A stretch of 64,000 bases of DNA from Cerrena zonata (GCA_038087015.1 JASBNA010000035.1:62001-126000), one strand, 5' to 3'; shown: positions 21,948 to 35,693, counted from the stretch's first letter. Notes: generated by a model not told the origin, from the sequence alone. Numbers and translations are program-made.

Positions 21948-24681
21948 TTATAATAAAAAGTTCACATCTGGAGATCTCAGTAACTTTTCAACTTCCATCA
22001 TATCATCGTGTTCTGACGAATCCAACTCCGAATCTGAATCCTCATCGTCACCTGGCAAAGGCCAACATTCAGACAGAGGAGTAGATACCCAGGGAATTTG
22101 TAAGTTTGCCATGTAGTTGACGATATCCCCAATCTTGGGTCTGCTAGCTGGCCCGGGTGCCCAGCACTTCTGAGTCAGAACCGTTAATTCTTCAGGTATT
22201 GTGATCTTAACACCGTCGATGTAGCATGTTGGCGTTGGCCTAACACCACGCGGAACACCGTTAAGAACTTGCCAGAAGTTCAAGCCGTGATACGGTTCCC
22301 GTGAAGTATAGATCTGCCAAAAAAAAGATTAGCTAGAGTTCAACAACACCTGCAAGGCACTTACCTCGACGCAGACGCAGGCCAATGAGAATACGTCGCT
22401 ACTGAAAGTTGGTCTTTCAAAGCCCTTACCAGATTCATGTGCTACTATCTGCTCTGGGGCCATCCAACGCTCATTCCCACCTCTTGAAGAGCCATTTTCT
22501 CTACTGTTAGTTTCAGCATACACAGAGAGCCCAAAGTCTGCAAGACGGACAGATCTTCTGTCGTCAATGAGTATATTCGGCTGAAGCTAATCAGAAAAAA
22601 GAACAACATAAATATAAGAGAGGGACTCACGCCGCGCAGATCGCCATGGCTAATTCCTTCTTCGTGAAGATATTCGAGTCCAAGCGCGATCTCATAAATC
22701 TGAAAAACTCTATGTCCAAAGTCCCAAATCATTTTGGAAAAGACTTACCCATTTGAATATGTATCTGTGAAAGTATAAGTCTTCTCGCTGGCAGTATCGT
22801 AATAAATGTTCGCTTCTTCGTCGGATATGACCAAACGTCATGTATTCCGATACCATACATGGATTCTGACCACAGACAGAGTGGCATATCCCAAGAAAGG
22901 GAAGAATATGGGCATGATTGATGTTACGCCAGAGCAGGGCTTCATAATACAATTTCTAAGAGTGAATTTAGAACACAAATTCAAACTATACAAATATGAA
23001 CACCCACTTGTCTTATCTCGTGCCGCGCCTTTTCTCCCATGTTAGAAAACACTCGTATCACCTTCAGCGCAACTTCTTGATTGTCATATTTTCCGACATG
23101 AATATCGGCGAAGCCACCTGCGAGGAGATCGGGGTGTGGACTATCACTTAGAAGAACCCCGTGTAAAAACAACGACGTCGGCAGTTTATCCGAGACTTTA
23201 GCCAGACGCAACAATAAAGTTCGCAATGGCTTTTGATATTGGGGAGAATTATCGGCTATCTAAGAACAGACCTAGTCAGAAATGCTCGTAAGCTAGTAAA
23301 ATGTCGAAAACAAACTTTCTGCATGACGTTGAGTGCTTTCTGAGCAAGATTATCGCGGAGGTTGAGGATCATACGTTCATCACCCGGACCTTGCAGGCAC
23401 CCGCTGAGAATGGAACATAGGCATAACGCTACCTCATGACAACACTGACTGCAAAACGGCACCCAGTTATGATCAGAAGATGGTGTGGCAAATACAGCAC
23501 GATAATCTGATGTTGAAATCGTGTTACTACCTGACAGGCTGGCATGGCAAACCTAAAGTAATGGATTAGACGAACCCGTCGGAGGATGGGTATGAATCTC
23601 ACAGGGCAATTATCAGAGCATTCCTCGGCAAGTATCTTGAAGAGCTTATCGTGTATATCTTCTTTCTCGCTCGTTTGGATTGTGTTTCCGTCTCCTAGTG
23701 CTTGTAAATGGAACTGGGTACCGCTGGGGTAGCGTCGTTTAGAATGAAGACGGGTCGCAAGCTCCTCAATCTCCTAGCGTTCTGTTCTTTCTCTTCTCGG
23801 TACTTCACGATCTCCGCTTGAGCTATCCGTAGTTCCTCTTGCAGGTCCGCGTCCTTGTGCCAGGCGAGATTAAGCTGCCACCGGTAAGAATGCAATTGCT
23901 TCTCATAATCCTGACGCATCTTCTCAGTAACCACCCTCTGGGTTCGAAGAAACTGCACGTCCGCCTCCAGTATACGTCTGATTATACTGTGTGAGCTCGT
24001 AGTGGTATTGTTATGCCGTTCAAAGCTAACTTGTGCATCATCGGAGGTATTATAGCAGACGTTCGAGGCTCTCAAGGTAGCTGCGGAAATAGTCGACCAT
24101 AATATGACGGAAATCCTTCCTAAGTCCTGATCGGGCCAAAGTTGTTTCAAGACGCTCCATTTGCGGCCCTGGACGTAGCCTCTACCTACGCGGACGTCGG
24201 AGATACGCTGTAGACATATCACACCGCTCAGCTTTGTGCCTGCCTGCAGCCTACAGGTACGATAAACAAGAGGAGACCCCCTTAGAAAGTGTTGTACTCA
24301 CGAGGGACCCAACGCCGTCCTGACAAACTTTAATAAATTGTCATCGTCCATAGACGGATCATCCCTAAACCCCGGTGTGTCCACCAATGATACCGGCATA
24401 GGAATCCCATCCAGCCTAAACGGCTTGGTATGTTGCACTGTGGCGTTGTCTGTAGCAAGACTGGAATCTCCAGAAGCTAATTGAGCAAACTTGAAAGCCT
24501 TAGAAACAGCTGCCAAGTCAATGAAGGTGGCTGAATAAGCCTACTGTGGTTTTCCCACTTCCGGTGGGGCCTACGAGACTACGAACGTCAGTTCCCTCGG
24601 CACAAAATACATACATACTATGACGACTCACGCAATCAATGCCCTCGAGAAGGTCGGGTCTATGACTGGCACAATCGACAT
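21948..24681 (-). CDS. P-loop GTPase-coiled coil-Cys cluster-TKL kinase locus (K3), with one frame break
   Basis: From ATG 24681: MSIVPVIDPTFSRALIA, then an intron, LVGPTGSGKTT (G1), FAQLASGD, LVDTPGF (G3), KLSGVICLQRISD, FERHNNTTTSSHSIIRRI and a coiled coil (YREEKEQNAR). Near 23776 the coiled coil continues in another frame (EIEELATRLHS), then CPVCHASLS, FCSQCCHEVALCLC, the helix block LLLRLAKVSDKLPTSLFL, and the kinase with GGFADIHVGKY, VALKVIRVF, HGDLRG, DFGLSVY and RWMAPEQ. It ends NFLL at 21948 after an acidic tail. G1 and G3 are intact, but the TNMW motif of the stand-alone GTPases reads ILW. Either one fused gene with a 1-nt deletion, or two adjacent genes. Kinase certain, fusion probable. 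Confidence 0.7.
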
Positions 24682-25108
24682 GGTCGTCGAAGTGAACGCA
24701 ACGAAGTGGTACTGATCTGATCGTTTTACATAATTTGATCATCGGTACCGTCGTGTGACAACTTTCCATAACAAATGATATCATTGTCGATAAGTACTCA
24801 GTAAGATACAATGTAGATGCCTTTGTCTTGTAGCCATACGTACCTATTCGTAATCTTGACATTCAAAATGAGAACATCCTGCGAAGGACTAAATTAGTAG
24901 GATCGTCATATCCATAGAAATTCGGAAAGATACCGGACGAAGTTGCCAGAAGCATCTGTAAGTCGTTCTACTAACCCATAGCCCAGCGATTCTTTTCAAG
25001 CAACTCCTCGCATCGATACCACCCAGTCGACATCGAACACAAGTACGTCTATAGTCACATACCTTCTCGAACAGCCAGGAAACTGACGAGCACGTTAGTA
25101 ATTCACAA
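24682..25108. other. Divergent intergenic region
   Basis: About 430 nt between the GTPase-kinase start and a small coiled-coil gene; no coding signal recognised. Confidence 0.35.
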
Positions 25109-25405
25109 ATGGATCGTTCAACATACAGTCCACCTTCGTCCCCACGACTGGGCACCACTACAATCACCTCATCAGGACTAATTCAAGGTCGCCAGAAAGT
25201 CGAGTCGAAGAAGAAGGAGGTAGAAGCCAAAGCCCGACAAGCAGAAGAGAGAACAGAGAAGTTACGCCGCCAGAAACTGGAGGAGTACAATCGATTGCAC
25301 GTCGATGTACAGGCGAGGAAGAAGCGGTTTGAGATGGGAGGGGCAGGTCAAGCAGGAGAGAGTGGTCTGCATGGTGCTGGGATCAGCGGAAGGAATATTC
25401 GTTGA
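25109..25405 (+). CDS. Small charged coiled-coil protein (98 aa)
   Basis: Single exon from ATG 25109 to TGA 25405. A Ser/Pro/Thr-rich head (STYSPPSSPRLGTTTITSS) is followed by a Lys/Glu/Arg/Gln-rich helix (KKKEVEAKARQAEERTEKL) predicted to form a coiled coil, and a Gly-rich tail. No family recognised. Composition alone could occur by chance, but the regular heptad-like helix and the in-frame start make a gene likely. Confidence 0.5.
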   Translation: MDRSTYSPPSSPRLGTTTITSSGLIQGRQKVESKKKEVEAKARQAEERTEKLRRQKLEEYNRLHVDVQARKKRFEMGGAGQAGESGLHGAGISGRNIR

Positions 25406-26085
25406 TTTCTGAGGATTCACCGGTAGGTGGCTAGCATGTCACCCAGATGAAATTACGTTCTGACACAGGGTGCAGCCGTCTAGGTACATTCAGTACAAGC
25501 ACCACGAAATAAATAGACCACTCACGTTATTTTACACAATCTCCTTCCCTCTCTCCCGCATCGAAATCAGGTCATCGACAAAGATCCATATCCATACCCA
25601 AAGAGTGGGACTCCACTCTCCAGATATCCATACGGATCTATACATTTGTATTTACTACCTACTACCGACCGAAAAAAAGTAAAAGAAACGCAACATGAAA
25701 AGAAAATAGAAAGACCTAACATGCATGAGAGTATACAATTGATCCAATACATACTTTAGCGAGTACTTGAGCAGGGCGGGTAAAAGGGGAGATGGGTTTC
25801 CGACAGCTCCTAACGAGTGAAGGACGGGCATGGACATGTAGACATGTGGAGGGAGGTTATAAGAGAAGGGTAAACGGCTAGAGTGGTTGGTGTATGATGC
25901 TACAAAACGAAGAGAATTGACAAATGACGAAAGTAAAGATAAGATTAGCCTGGCCTACGGTCAATGAAGATAGAAGCACGATGTTGCAGGAGGAAAAGAT
26001 CATGAGATGAGAAGACGTCAAGGTAGTATCATCAGAGGAACAGTGAATACGGAATATAAACGGCCTCATAGCTGGGCGGCAAAGG
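25406..26085. other. Convergent 3' region
   Basis: About 680 nt between convergent genes; contains A/T-rich stretches, no coding exon seen. Confidence 0.35.
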
Positions 26086-28182
26086 TTACCTGGCTCTCCC
26101 AGGAGTATTGGCACGCCTGGGCGTTCCGGGAGGTTTACGAGGTGTCGGAGGAGCAACGGTCAACCGTCTCTCGGTCATACCTACGCCAGCATCATGTGCC
26201 CGTTGTACCTCTCTTGCCGCACGCCTCGCAGCATCCCCTACTTGACTCTGAGGACGTTCTGCATCAGCACGAGAAAGTGCACGTAGGAGGTCTTGCGGGT
26301 CTGTGGTTGGTGGTGGTCGGGATAACGATGTAGGGAGGTATGATGAGAGGGCTGTCGCGGAATGGCCAAGCGTTGAAGGAAGTGATTGGGACCGTGATGC
26401 GAGGAGGATGCTTAACCGGGCAAACCGTCGATCAAGATCTGCTTCGGCCATACGCGTTGTTTGCAGTGCTGAATGTGATAATCCATGAACGCGATCCGCC
26501 TAAATAAAAGTAGGAGATCAGCTTTAAAAACTTATAATCGGCGACTGAAAGGCCAAAAAACGCACCGTATACTCTACATCCTCTATTCGTTCCGATAGAG
26601 GCACCTTCATCCCTAGCCCTGAGCCAACCAGATTTCTCGCGAGACCAACTCCGTGTTCGAAATGTTGTGGTAAGTCCGCTTCCCACTTCTCTATATCCTC
26701 CAGAGTCGCGCGTTGCTTGCCTTTCAGTTTTGCAGCAAGTGAAAGTTCCCTTTCACACTTCTCAAGGTCGGTTATTACAGCAAGTCGATGTTGTTTATAG
26801 AAGTTATCGAGTTCTGACCATACTTCTTTCTCCATCTTTGATCTGTGATAAGTTAATGCGTTAGGATTACCAATCTACATATTGTAGAAAAAGAGACCAT
26901 GTAAAAGGCGTACCTCTGGATATGCTCGTTGAATTTCGTTTCCCTCGCCCTATTCCTGACGTTCTGTTCGTTTGTTCTCGTTCTCTCCGGCGGAGGAACA
27001 GAAGCAGATTTTCCAGATACGTTAGTGTCAATCTTTTTCTCCGCCAACATCCTAATAACTTCCTCCTGCACCGACTTTAATAGTTGTATATCTTCCGGAG
27101 ATAACGGAGGATCTTTTCCTGCGCTTGCTACATTCCGTCTTGAACTCGACGAAGGTGCATGTTCGTCTACAAAATCGTTCATAGCTCGATTAGCACACCA
27201 TATAAGTAGTTGCTGCGCTCGTTGTGGTTCCGGTAAATCGACGTCAATATGTTTATAAAACATCGACTCGGAGACAGATGTATGCGGTTGAGCTAGAAGC
27301 ATAAACAAACGGGCACGTATTTTAGAACACCACCAGATCCACATTATGGGTATAAGAACACCCACTGATCACACCTGTGTTCTCAAAGCTCGCGCTGGCT
27401 CGCTTCCCTCTGCTTATCGAACTCTTTCGCCGCGGGTGTGGTGCCTCACCACGCATAATCTTGTTCCTCAATATTTGAGGTGTTTCGGACGCAGCTATAG
27501 GCTCCATAACAGGTCGTATCCGATGGTCGTTTTCCGGGGTGGTGGGTTCTGTAGGGAACTGGAAGGCGGGATTAATAGCTCCATTTGCGACGCGTGACTT
27601 TTGATGTCGAAGGTTGTTGGTTTCCGACTGCATCTGTCTTACATCTTCATCCATCTCTGGTTCAGAACGCAAGCCAGGCGGAGGTTCCCTCTCTCTCCCT
27701 CTTGTTGTGCGTTGTGCAGTAGTGTCAGTCGTGTCAGCCCTAAATTTCTTCGACGGAGGTTTGGCTGCATTTGCATTAGGCGGGTGCTGTTGAGGAGGTT
27801 GTACAGATGTCGATCGTGATGGGGGCCGTTGGTGAGCTTGAGTTTCGGATAGCGAGGGGGGAGGATTTGAGGGGGGACGCGTTGAAGGAGCGCGTACGAT
27901 AACTAAACCACCAGGTTGTTCTTCCCCCACCACTTGAGGAAGTCAAAGAAGGTTAAAACGACGCGTTTGAAGAGTTGCAGCTTCGGAGATGAAAGACATA
28001 CATTTACGTTTGGTTGTGGCTGATTTAGGTTTCTGCAGACAATGATCGAATGAGATTACAGGCCAAGCACCAGGTCTGAGTGTGATAATCACCTCTTTCC
28101 GTGCTTTCTTTGTGAGCATTCCATCCAGAGGGCTACCATCGTCGGGGGTCTTGCGTTTGGACGTTGACGGTTGGGAGGACAT
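26086..28182 (-). CDS. dsn1: Kinetochore protein Dsn1/Mis13 (MIND/Mis12 complex)
   Basis: Dsn1 is a subunit of the four-protein Mis12 complex that links centromeric chromatin to the Ndc80 complex. Start MSSQPSTSKRKTPDDG at 28182; an in-frame ATG lies slightly upstream. The N-terminal half is disordered and basic, rich in Pro/Ser/Gln. The diagnostic block RRKSSISRGKRASASFENTG is followed across an intron by QPHTSVSESMFYKHIDVDLP and LLIWCANRAMN, the Mis13/Dsn1 family core. Later helices (EVIRMLAEKKIDT, VWSELDNFYKQHRL, RIEDVEYT) and a basic Pro/Arg-rich tail (PPTPRKPPGTPRRANTPG) complete it. The Arg/Ser-rich block resembles the Aurora-B-regulated region of the family. All joins that I checked are in frame. 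Confidence 0.88.
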
Positions 28183-28651
28183 GGTCTCCGTAAGGACAAT
28201 AGTGGAGGACTGAGAGGCCTGCTTGCTAACCGTCATCAATCCGGAGGAATGCGCCACTGCGCCTGGCCACGATGAACGACGAGCAAGACGTCGGGAACGG
28301 CGAGGAGGGTATGCTGTCCGTCGGGGGAGATGGTGAGGGAAGTGAAGAGGCGGAGTTTGAACAATTCTCCCACAGCTGCTTGTGTTGAATCAACAGAATG
28401 AGCGGAACCCTAACCCCAGCGACGCGTCGCCTGTTAAAGTCACGTTGGCCGCCCCGCATTGGTCAAGGCACGGCCAAAATCGGAGACGTCCGATTGGCTC
28501 TGGGTCCGGAGTAAACCGGCGTCCAGTGCCAACTTATAACCGCTCCTCAAAATTTGGATTCGCCATCTTGCCTCAGACCATCTCGTCTTCTGCATCTTGT
28601 ATAATCCCCTTAGACGTCTCTCTTACGACCCACATCCACTAGACTTTAGAC
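28183..28651. promoter_or_regulatory. Bidirectional promoter region, dsn1 / cyc1
   Basis: Only about 470 nt separate the two divergent start codons. No clear TATA box near either; the cyc1 side is C/T-rich. Confidence 0.5.
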
Positions 28652-29201
28652 ATGCCTTACGCTGCAGGTATGCTCGCGTGTTCACTATTGGGCCCGAAAT
28701 GTGGCTGACCTTTTCCTTCAGGTGACGCTTCAAAGGGTGCCAGTCTTTTCAAGACTCGTTGTGCTCAATGCCACACCGTCGGTGCTGGCGAGCCTCACAA
28801 AGTCGGCCCTAACCTCCATGGGTGCGTTGTTCAAACAACTTAGCTTCCTCAAGCACAATACTGACTTGTGCTTGTCATGCAGTGTCTTCGGTCGTAAGAC
28901 TGGTCAGGGAGAGGGTTTCGCTTATACCGCTGCCAATGTCAACAAGGGTATCACTTGGACCGAGCAGACTCTTTTCGAGTACCTCGAGAACCCCAAAAAG
29001 GTGTGTATCCATCGTGCCACGTCATGGATAACAAGTGCTGATGGAGCGTCTAGTACATCCCCGGTACCAAGATGGCCTTCGCTGGTCTCAAGAAGGACAA
29101 GGATCGTAACGACCTCATCACCTGGATGAAGGATGCTGTAAGTTTCGCTCACTCGTCCCAATGACATCAATGCTGACCACGAAGCTTTGTAGTGTGCTTA
29201 A
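28652..29201 (+). CDS. cyc1: Cytochrome c
   Basis: Soluble heme protein of the mitochondrial intermembrane space carrying electrons from complex III to complex IV. Exons 28652-28667 (16 nt), 28722-28821, 28883-29000, 29054-29137 and 29193-29201 (9 nt) give 108 residues. Start [15 protein letters not shown]; heme attachment [14 protein letters not shown] with the proximal loop; [14 protein letters not shown]; and the axial Met in [11 protein letters not shown]. The final exon encodes only Cys-Ala-stop. No presequence, as expected for this protein. Fully intact. Confidence 0.97.
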
Positions 29202-29754
29202 ATTATCTTCTTGCTTGGGACTTGGACTCTGTACTTTATTCCACTCTAATCTTAGTATAGGAGTAGCTCAGTTAGATTGGCTACTCATCCACCACATCCT
29301 CTACGTCTCGTGCATTACCACCGCTCAATTGCATCGTCTTGGATATCTGACTATCTGTAAGTTGAGGCATATGCTATTTCCGAAGCCATGAATCCTTTCT
29401 ATCTTCAAAAGTTGAGTTTGTGAGATACCGCCTTAGTAGATTGAGGCTTTTCTGGCTTCCCCCAGATTGTCCGACGACGTGGAACGCTGTCATGCAAGTT
29501 TTCGATATCTGGGTCAGCCGAAGCAGTGACATCATGCATAGGGAACGCGCTGTTTATGTTTGTTGTGCAACAGCTTGTGAACGACCTTCCCTATTCGTCA
29601 GACGCTGTTTATGTAATCCTCCCCAGTCCTAATTCGGCGTGGCTCTGAGGAGTCTTGACTGTATTGTTCTTGACCTTGTTCACTGTGATAACCACAGTTA
29701 CCTCTCATATACACCTTATATACATTCTTTTTACTACCCAGATTACTTGCCACT
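29202..29754. other. Intergenic region
   Basis: About 550 nt. An A/T-rich ttatatac near 29717-29724 may be the core promoter of the next gene. A tRNA-like A-box at 29262-29280 has no matching B-box. Confidence 0.4.
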
Positions 29755-30889
29755 ATGGATGATGCCATGATTGAAGATGAAAAGAAACCTTTCGACGCTG
29801 AGATCGCGCAGAACGAGGAGGACTCTCAACCCGATCCCGAGGAGCCCCTAGCGATGGACCAAGGTAACGGACGAGTCTGGCTAGTCAAGGTATGACTCTA
29901 CGCTCCCTCCTAACTATATTTCCATGTCGACAGACAACAGATTCCTCGTCACCTCATGGAACGCTGGTCAGCAATCGACCAAGAGAACATCCATCTAGCC
30001 ACCATACGCGTATACGCTCAAAAGAATCCTAACGGCACACAAGCCAAACCCCGAATTATTCTCACTCTCCCACCAAACCGCGAGACTCCAGATGAACCAG
30101 GAGATGAATACGATTTGGACATGGTCAATGAAGCTGTGGAGAACCAGATTGTTGTGGCCGAGAGGGAGAAGGAGCCTGGGACGCTCAGTAGGGCACGTAC
30201 GACAATTCTCACCGGGAGAGTAAGGCATGAGTGTAATCTGAAGCCCTCGTTAACGGAGAGGTACCGGCAACGGATTAGGGATCGAACTAGAGCTGCGAAC
30301 ACACACACCAGAACCATCAAGATTCTGGATGAAGAGAAGTCGATCGGAGGAAGAGGAGCTATCAATATGCTCACCAGTGGTGTGGCGAATACTAATGGCT
30401 TCACGGACCTCGTCGTATGTCTTTGCTTGTGTTCCCATATATTCAAACGTTTCATATTCCCTTTCAGAAACCAAAACCAAAACCAGCCAAAGGTCAATTC
30501 GAGCGTATGGCACGTATGCCTCGCAACCAGCTGCTCGACATGCTCTTTGGGCTATTCCGCGAGAGGGAGCATTGGTCTATTAAACCCATGCGTGAAAAGA
30601 CGCAGCAGCCCGAAGCGTATCTTAAAGAAGTCTTGCAAGAAATTGCATTCCTGCATCGGAGTGGAGAGCATAACGGTACTTGGGAGTTGTTGGCGAACTT
30701 CAAGGGCGATGGAGTACGCTCTTCCTTCCAACTGTTCTTTATCAATGTACTTACATTTTCGTGTTATAGATCAAGGGCGAGAATGTCCCCTTACCCATGC
30801 CCGGTTCGAGCCAGGGTGACTTTAAGATGGAGGAGGAATATGACGACGATGATGACGATGACGACGATGACATGGAGGAGGTTTCGTAG
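29755..30889 (+). CDS. tfg2: Transcription initiation factor TFIIF, beta subunit
   Basis: TFIIF beta (Tfg2/RAP30) binds RNA polymerase II with the alpha subunit and stabilises the preinitiation complex. Exons 29755-29889, 29941-30414, 30468-30713 and 30770-30889. Starts MDDAMIEDEKKPFDAE; the family hallmark VWLVK joins across the first intron to IPRHLMERWS. The dimerisation part includes TLSRARTTILTG and RHECNLKPS. The C-terminal winged helix reads RMPRNQLLDMLFGLFRE with HWSIKPM and QPEAYLKEVLQEIAFLHRSG. It ends in a run of Asp/Glu before VS. Length about 324 residues, in the usual range, and intact. Confidence 0.93.
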
Positions 30890-31229
30890 CATCATGAAGG
30901 GATATTCTAGTGTGCCTTACACCCTCTTCATTTCATCGTTTCGTATAAGTTATTATTTCCCTCAATTTTTGGCATCATATGTTTTCAACAACCTTGTATC
31001 ATTATCACGTTCCGTTCATACACTATATACACCATACATCATTCCTCTCATTCCCAACGCTCTACTCAAGTGTTCTCCCAGTCGATTGTCGGATTTACTT
31101 CGATACTCGTCATACACAACTACGCAATCATGCATTCTATCCTCCCACGCTCATGATCTCACTCACACTCAGACCTTCCAACCGCGAAACTCTTCCCGTT
31201 CCTTTCCCTCTTTCCCTCCAACCACCACC
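30890..31229. other. Intergenic region
   Basis: About 340 nt, C/T-rich just before the next start codon; nothing else seen. Confidence 0.35.
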
Positions 31230-32406
31230 ATGACGAACCTCACTAATTATGAAAACCCTCACAACGTCGACATACTAATCCTAGGCGCAGGCTGGACATC
31301 CACATTCCTCATCCCGCTGTGTAAATCGCGCGACATTTAGTACGCGGCAACCTCCCGACCCGAACGTCCGAAAGAGGATACTATCGTATTCGAATACGAT
31401 CCTGCCTCTGATGACCCCGAGCCATACCAAGTGTTACCTAACGCGAGGACTGTCCTCATTACATTCCCCATTAAAGTAAAAGGAGGTTCTACGAGACTTG
31501 TGAAACTTTACGAACAGACTCATCCTTCGAAGGATGGGCAGAAGACGGGATTCATTCAACTGGGCTCCACTGGCATTTGGGATGTAAGTCCATTTCCTGA
31601 TATTGAATTAAAATATTTAGTAGCGGTGTCGAGCATTCAACACACATATCAGAGTGAAACATTCTCTCCTCTGTGCCTTTTCACCCCTTACCACTGGACT
31701 CCGAGACATTTTAAACATTAAGCATCAAGTACTGAATGCTACATGCTAAATAGGGCGGACCTACCGTATCCTCAGATGGCACATCCAAATGCACATGGTT
31801 TGACCGTCATTCTCCATTCAACACCTCCAACGACCGTGCAGCAGCGGAGCAAGAGTTGCTCACTCTATCGCCCTCACATCCCGTCACCGTTTTCAATCTG
31901 TGTGGGTTATGGGGAGGTCAGAGGGCAGGTAAGACATTGGGTAGGGAGGGTGGCGCCTACAAAGGACGCTCTGAAGAATAAGGTTTGTTCTCAATGAATT
32001 TCTGCGAATCCACGATGAACAAGACCGGGAGGTTAACATGCCGTTTATCTATGGTTTTTAGGGTAGCATCCATATGATCCACGGCGAAGACGTCTCTCGA
32101 GCCATCCTCGCCGTCCACTCGAACTTTACACCTGCTATAGGTCAACGATGGTTACTCACCGACGGTCGTATTTACGATTGGTGGGATCTAGCATCCGCGT
32201 GGGGCGAGACCGAGAGTAAACTGAAACCTAACGAAGCTGGAGATGGTGGCAGAGGGCCTCAGGCAGAGTGGGTGCGAGAGTTGATGACGGAACATGGGAT
32301 CAGGGCATTACCCAGGTCTGTTGAGCAAATCGGGAGTAGGGGGATGGATAGCAGGGAATTCTGGGATACGTTTGCTTTGGAACCTGTTCGAGCGAGGTTA
32401 GAGTGA
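31230..32406 (+). pseudogene. NAD(P)-binding epimerase-like protein (YeeZ-type), broken
   Basis: An extended SDR/epimerase-like protein: MTNLTNYENPHNVDILILG with the Rossmann GAGWTST loop, FPIKVKGGSTRLVKLYE, GFIQLGSTGIWD, then after an intron (31584-31753) PVTVFNLCGLWGG, and after another intron SIHMIHGEDVSRAILAV, GQRWLLTDGRIYDWWDLASAW, ending at TGA 32404-32406. Two lesions: an in-frame TAG at 31338-31340 (codon 37) and a frame change near 31926-31931 between GLWGGQR and VGRVAPTKDALKNK. A 20-nt intron over the TAG is too short to be credible. Two independent breaks favour a pseudogene, though sequencing error is not excluded. Confidence 0.75.
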
Positions 32407-33942
32407 TATCGCATTGACACTATGATTGAAAATGGGAGTGGCTCTGTGGGTGATTGGATGATACAACCTTTCTATGATCCTATATTACAAAAAGACTTTG
32501 GGAAATGCGGCTACACTTGGAGACCGGATGCTTTGGGACGTCAACTTTTCGCAACCGGCCTATAAAGCTGTAATGTTCGACCGAGAAACCGTGGTGTCCG
32601 CACACGCTTCATTTGCAAATAGCCTACCAGAGATTTACCTCGGAAAGATACGTTGTGTGCCCCATAAAGGGGATAGCTATGATATGGTAAGAGATAACAG
32701 TTGGAAAGGATACGAAGGTGCAGAGTTATTCCGGACAACATGCTGCAATTCATGGTCTAGCTCCTCTTTTTGTTCGCATGGTTGCTATCAGGAAAACGAA
32801 AGTGGAGTTTTGATGAGAGACTTCAGAGAATCCAGGTTCATAACTATATGTTTGCGAATACGTGGTCTCTAGGAGGAGTGGAAGTAGAAGAAGTAAGAAG
32901 TGATTTATTTCGATATTCGACGATAATGACAAAGGCTGATATAGACGCCTATGGGAAAGTGCTTCGGCAATCACCGACCGATATGATCTGATGTTTTCAA
33001 ATATTGTTTTCTGCTCAACCACGGTCCACCATGTTGCATAACTCCATGCAACCGTTCTCACCGACTTACAAGCTCAGAGTATCTGTCATATCTCGCCTCT
33101 CCTCTGTTGACGTACTGTATATCTGCTGTACTCTGCCTTTCAAGCCTATCTAACACACCATATGCTGAGTACTCACGTGTGAGACATCCATCCATGCGGG
33201 ATGGGTTACGAGATTATACCCTTCATTCTCAGAATAGCATCCCTGTCAACCCCTTTATGTACCGTTCAGATGGCTGGTATCGTCAGCTGGAGGTGCTGTA
33301 AGTGTAGCTTTCCTCTATCACCCAGTACACATGATCTTCACGAAATCTAAAACTCAGGACCAGATCGGCTTCTACGGAGATGCCTTGGACAATCCCACCT
33401 GGTGTCACTTTGTGTGAACCATCATCTGATAATGACTCTCTAAACTTGTGCATTTTGTGCCTACATACTATGTCGCTGCCGACTCGCTATGGAATGTCTC
33501 GTATTTCGCCGGTGTACCCAGACCGCCCTCTTCTCACTCCACTTTCGCAAATTTCTCATTGAAAATGCGTCCGGGTAAAGTACCGAGGGCCTCCGAGTCG
33601 TTAGGTTCTTGAGCATATGGATTTATGGTCGAAGCCCTGGGTGCAACGTATGGCTCACCAAATCTAAGCAATGCATATGACTTGAAAGTTATGTCCCTTC
33701 TTTTGACCTCGGCTCGAAGTTGACGGGAGCCCCGGACGGACAATTGAGGGAAAGTGAGAGAGTCTTCTGTTTTTCTTATTCGCAGTATAGCAAGGTACAT
33801 CCAATGTGACTTTTCCGAGCTTCGACAGAACTGATCATTAACTCAGGTCGCACAATGTGCACACATTCATGTGTTCGGTAGCACAGCACGGTGCGAAGTT
33901 AGGCTTGAATGTTTCGCACAGGGTCCATTTGGAATGGTCTCG
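32407..33942. other. Long intergenic region with unassigned open frames
   Basis: About 1.5 kb. Open frames at 32474-32872 and 32770-32991 on the plus strand overlap, start in poor context and match nothing I know. I do not call a gene. Confidence 0.35.
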
Positions 33943-33950
33943 TATAAAAG
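33943..33950 (+). promoter_or_regulatory. TATA box of the chitinase gene
   Basis: tataaaag lies 93 nt upstream of the chitinase ATG on the coding strand. Confidence 0.6.
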
Positions 33951-34042
33951 ACCCCTGGCTTTGGGAAGGTGAATTTCTCTTAGGAGATCTTTCGTTTCCT
34001 CCCTCGTCCTTTCGGTTTCTCGTCTTGTAGGTATCTCTGGTC

Positions 34043-35693
<1,651 letters not shown>

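Noticed and set aside
29258..29340. tRNA-like A-box (tagctcagttagattgg)
   Set aside because: No B-box (GGTTCRA) follows at a suitable distance and no acceptor stem pairs, so it is not a tRNA gene.
31320..31340. A 20-nt intron removing the in-frame TAG
   Set aside because: It has GT and AG ends but is far shorter than any intron here (about 50 nt minimum), so a nonsense codon is more likely.
32474..33061. Possible gene between the epimerase pseudogene and the chitinase
   Set aside because: Overlapping frames on both strands, no recognisable domain and no consistent introns.
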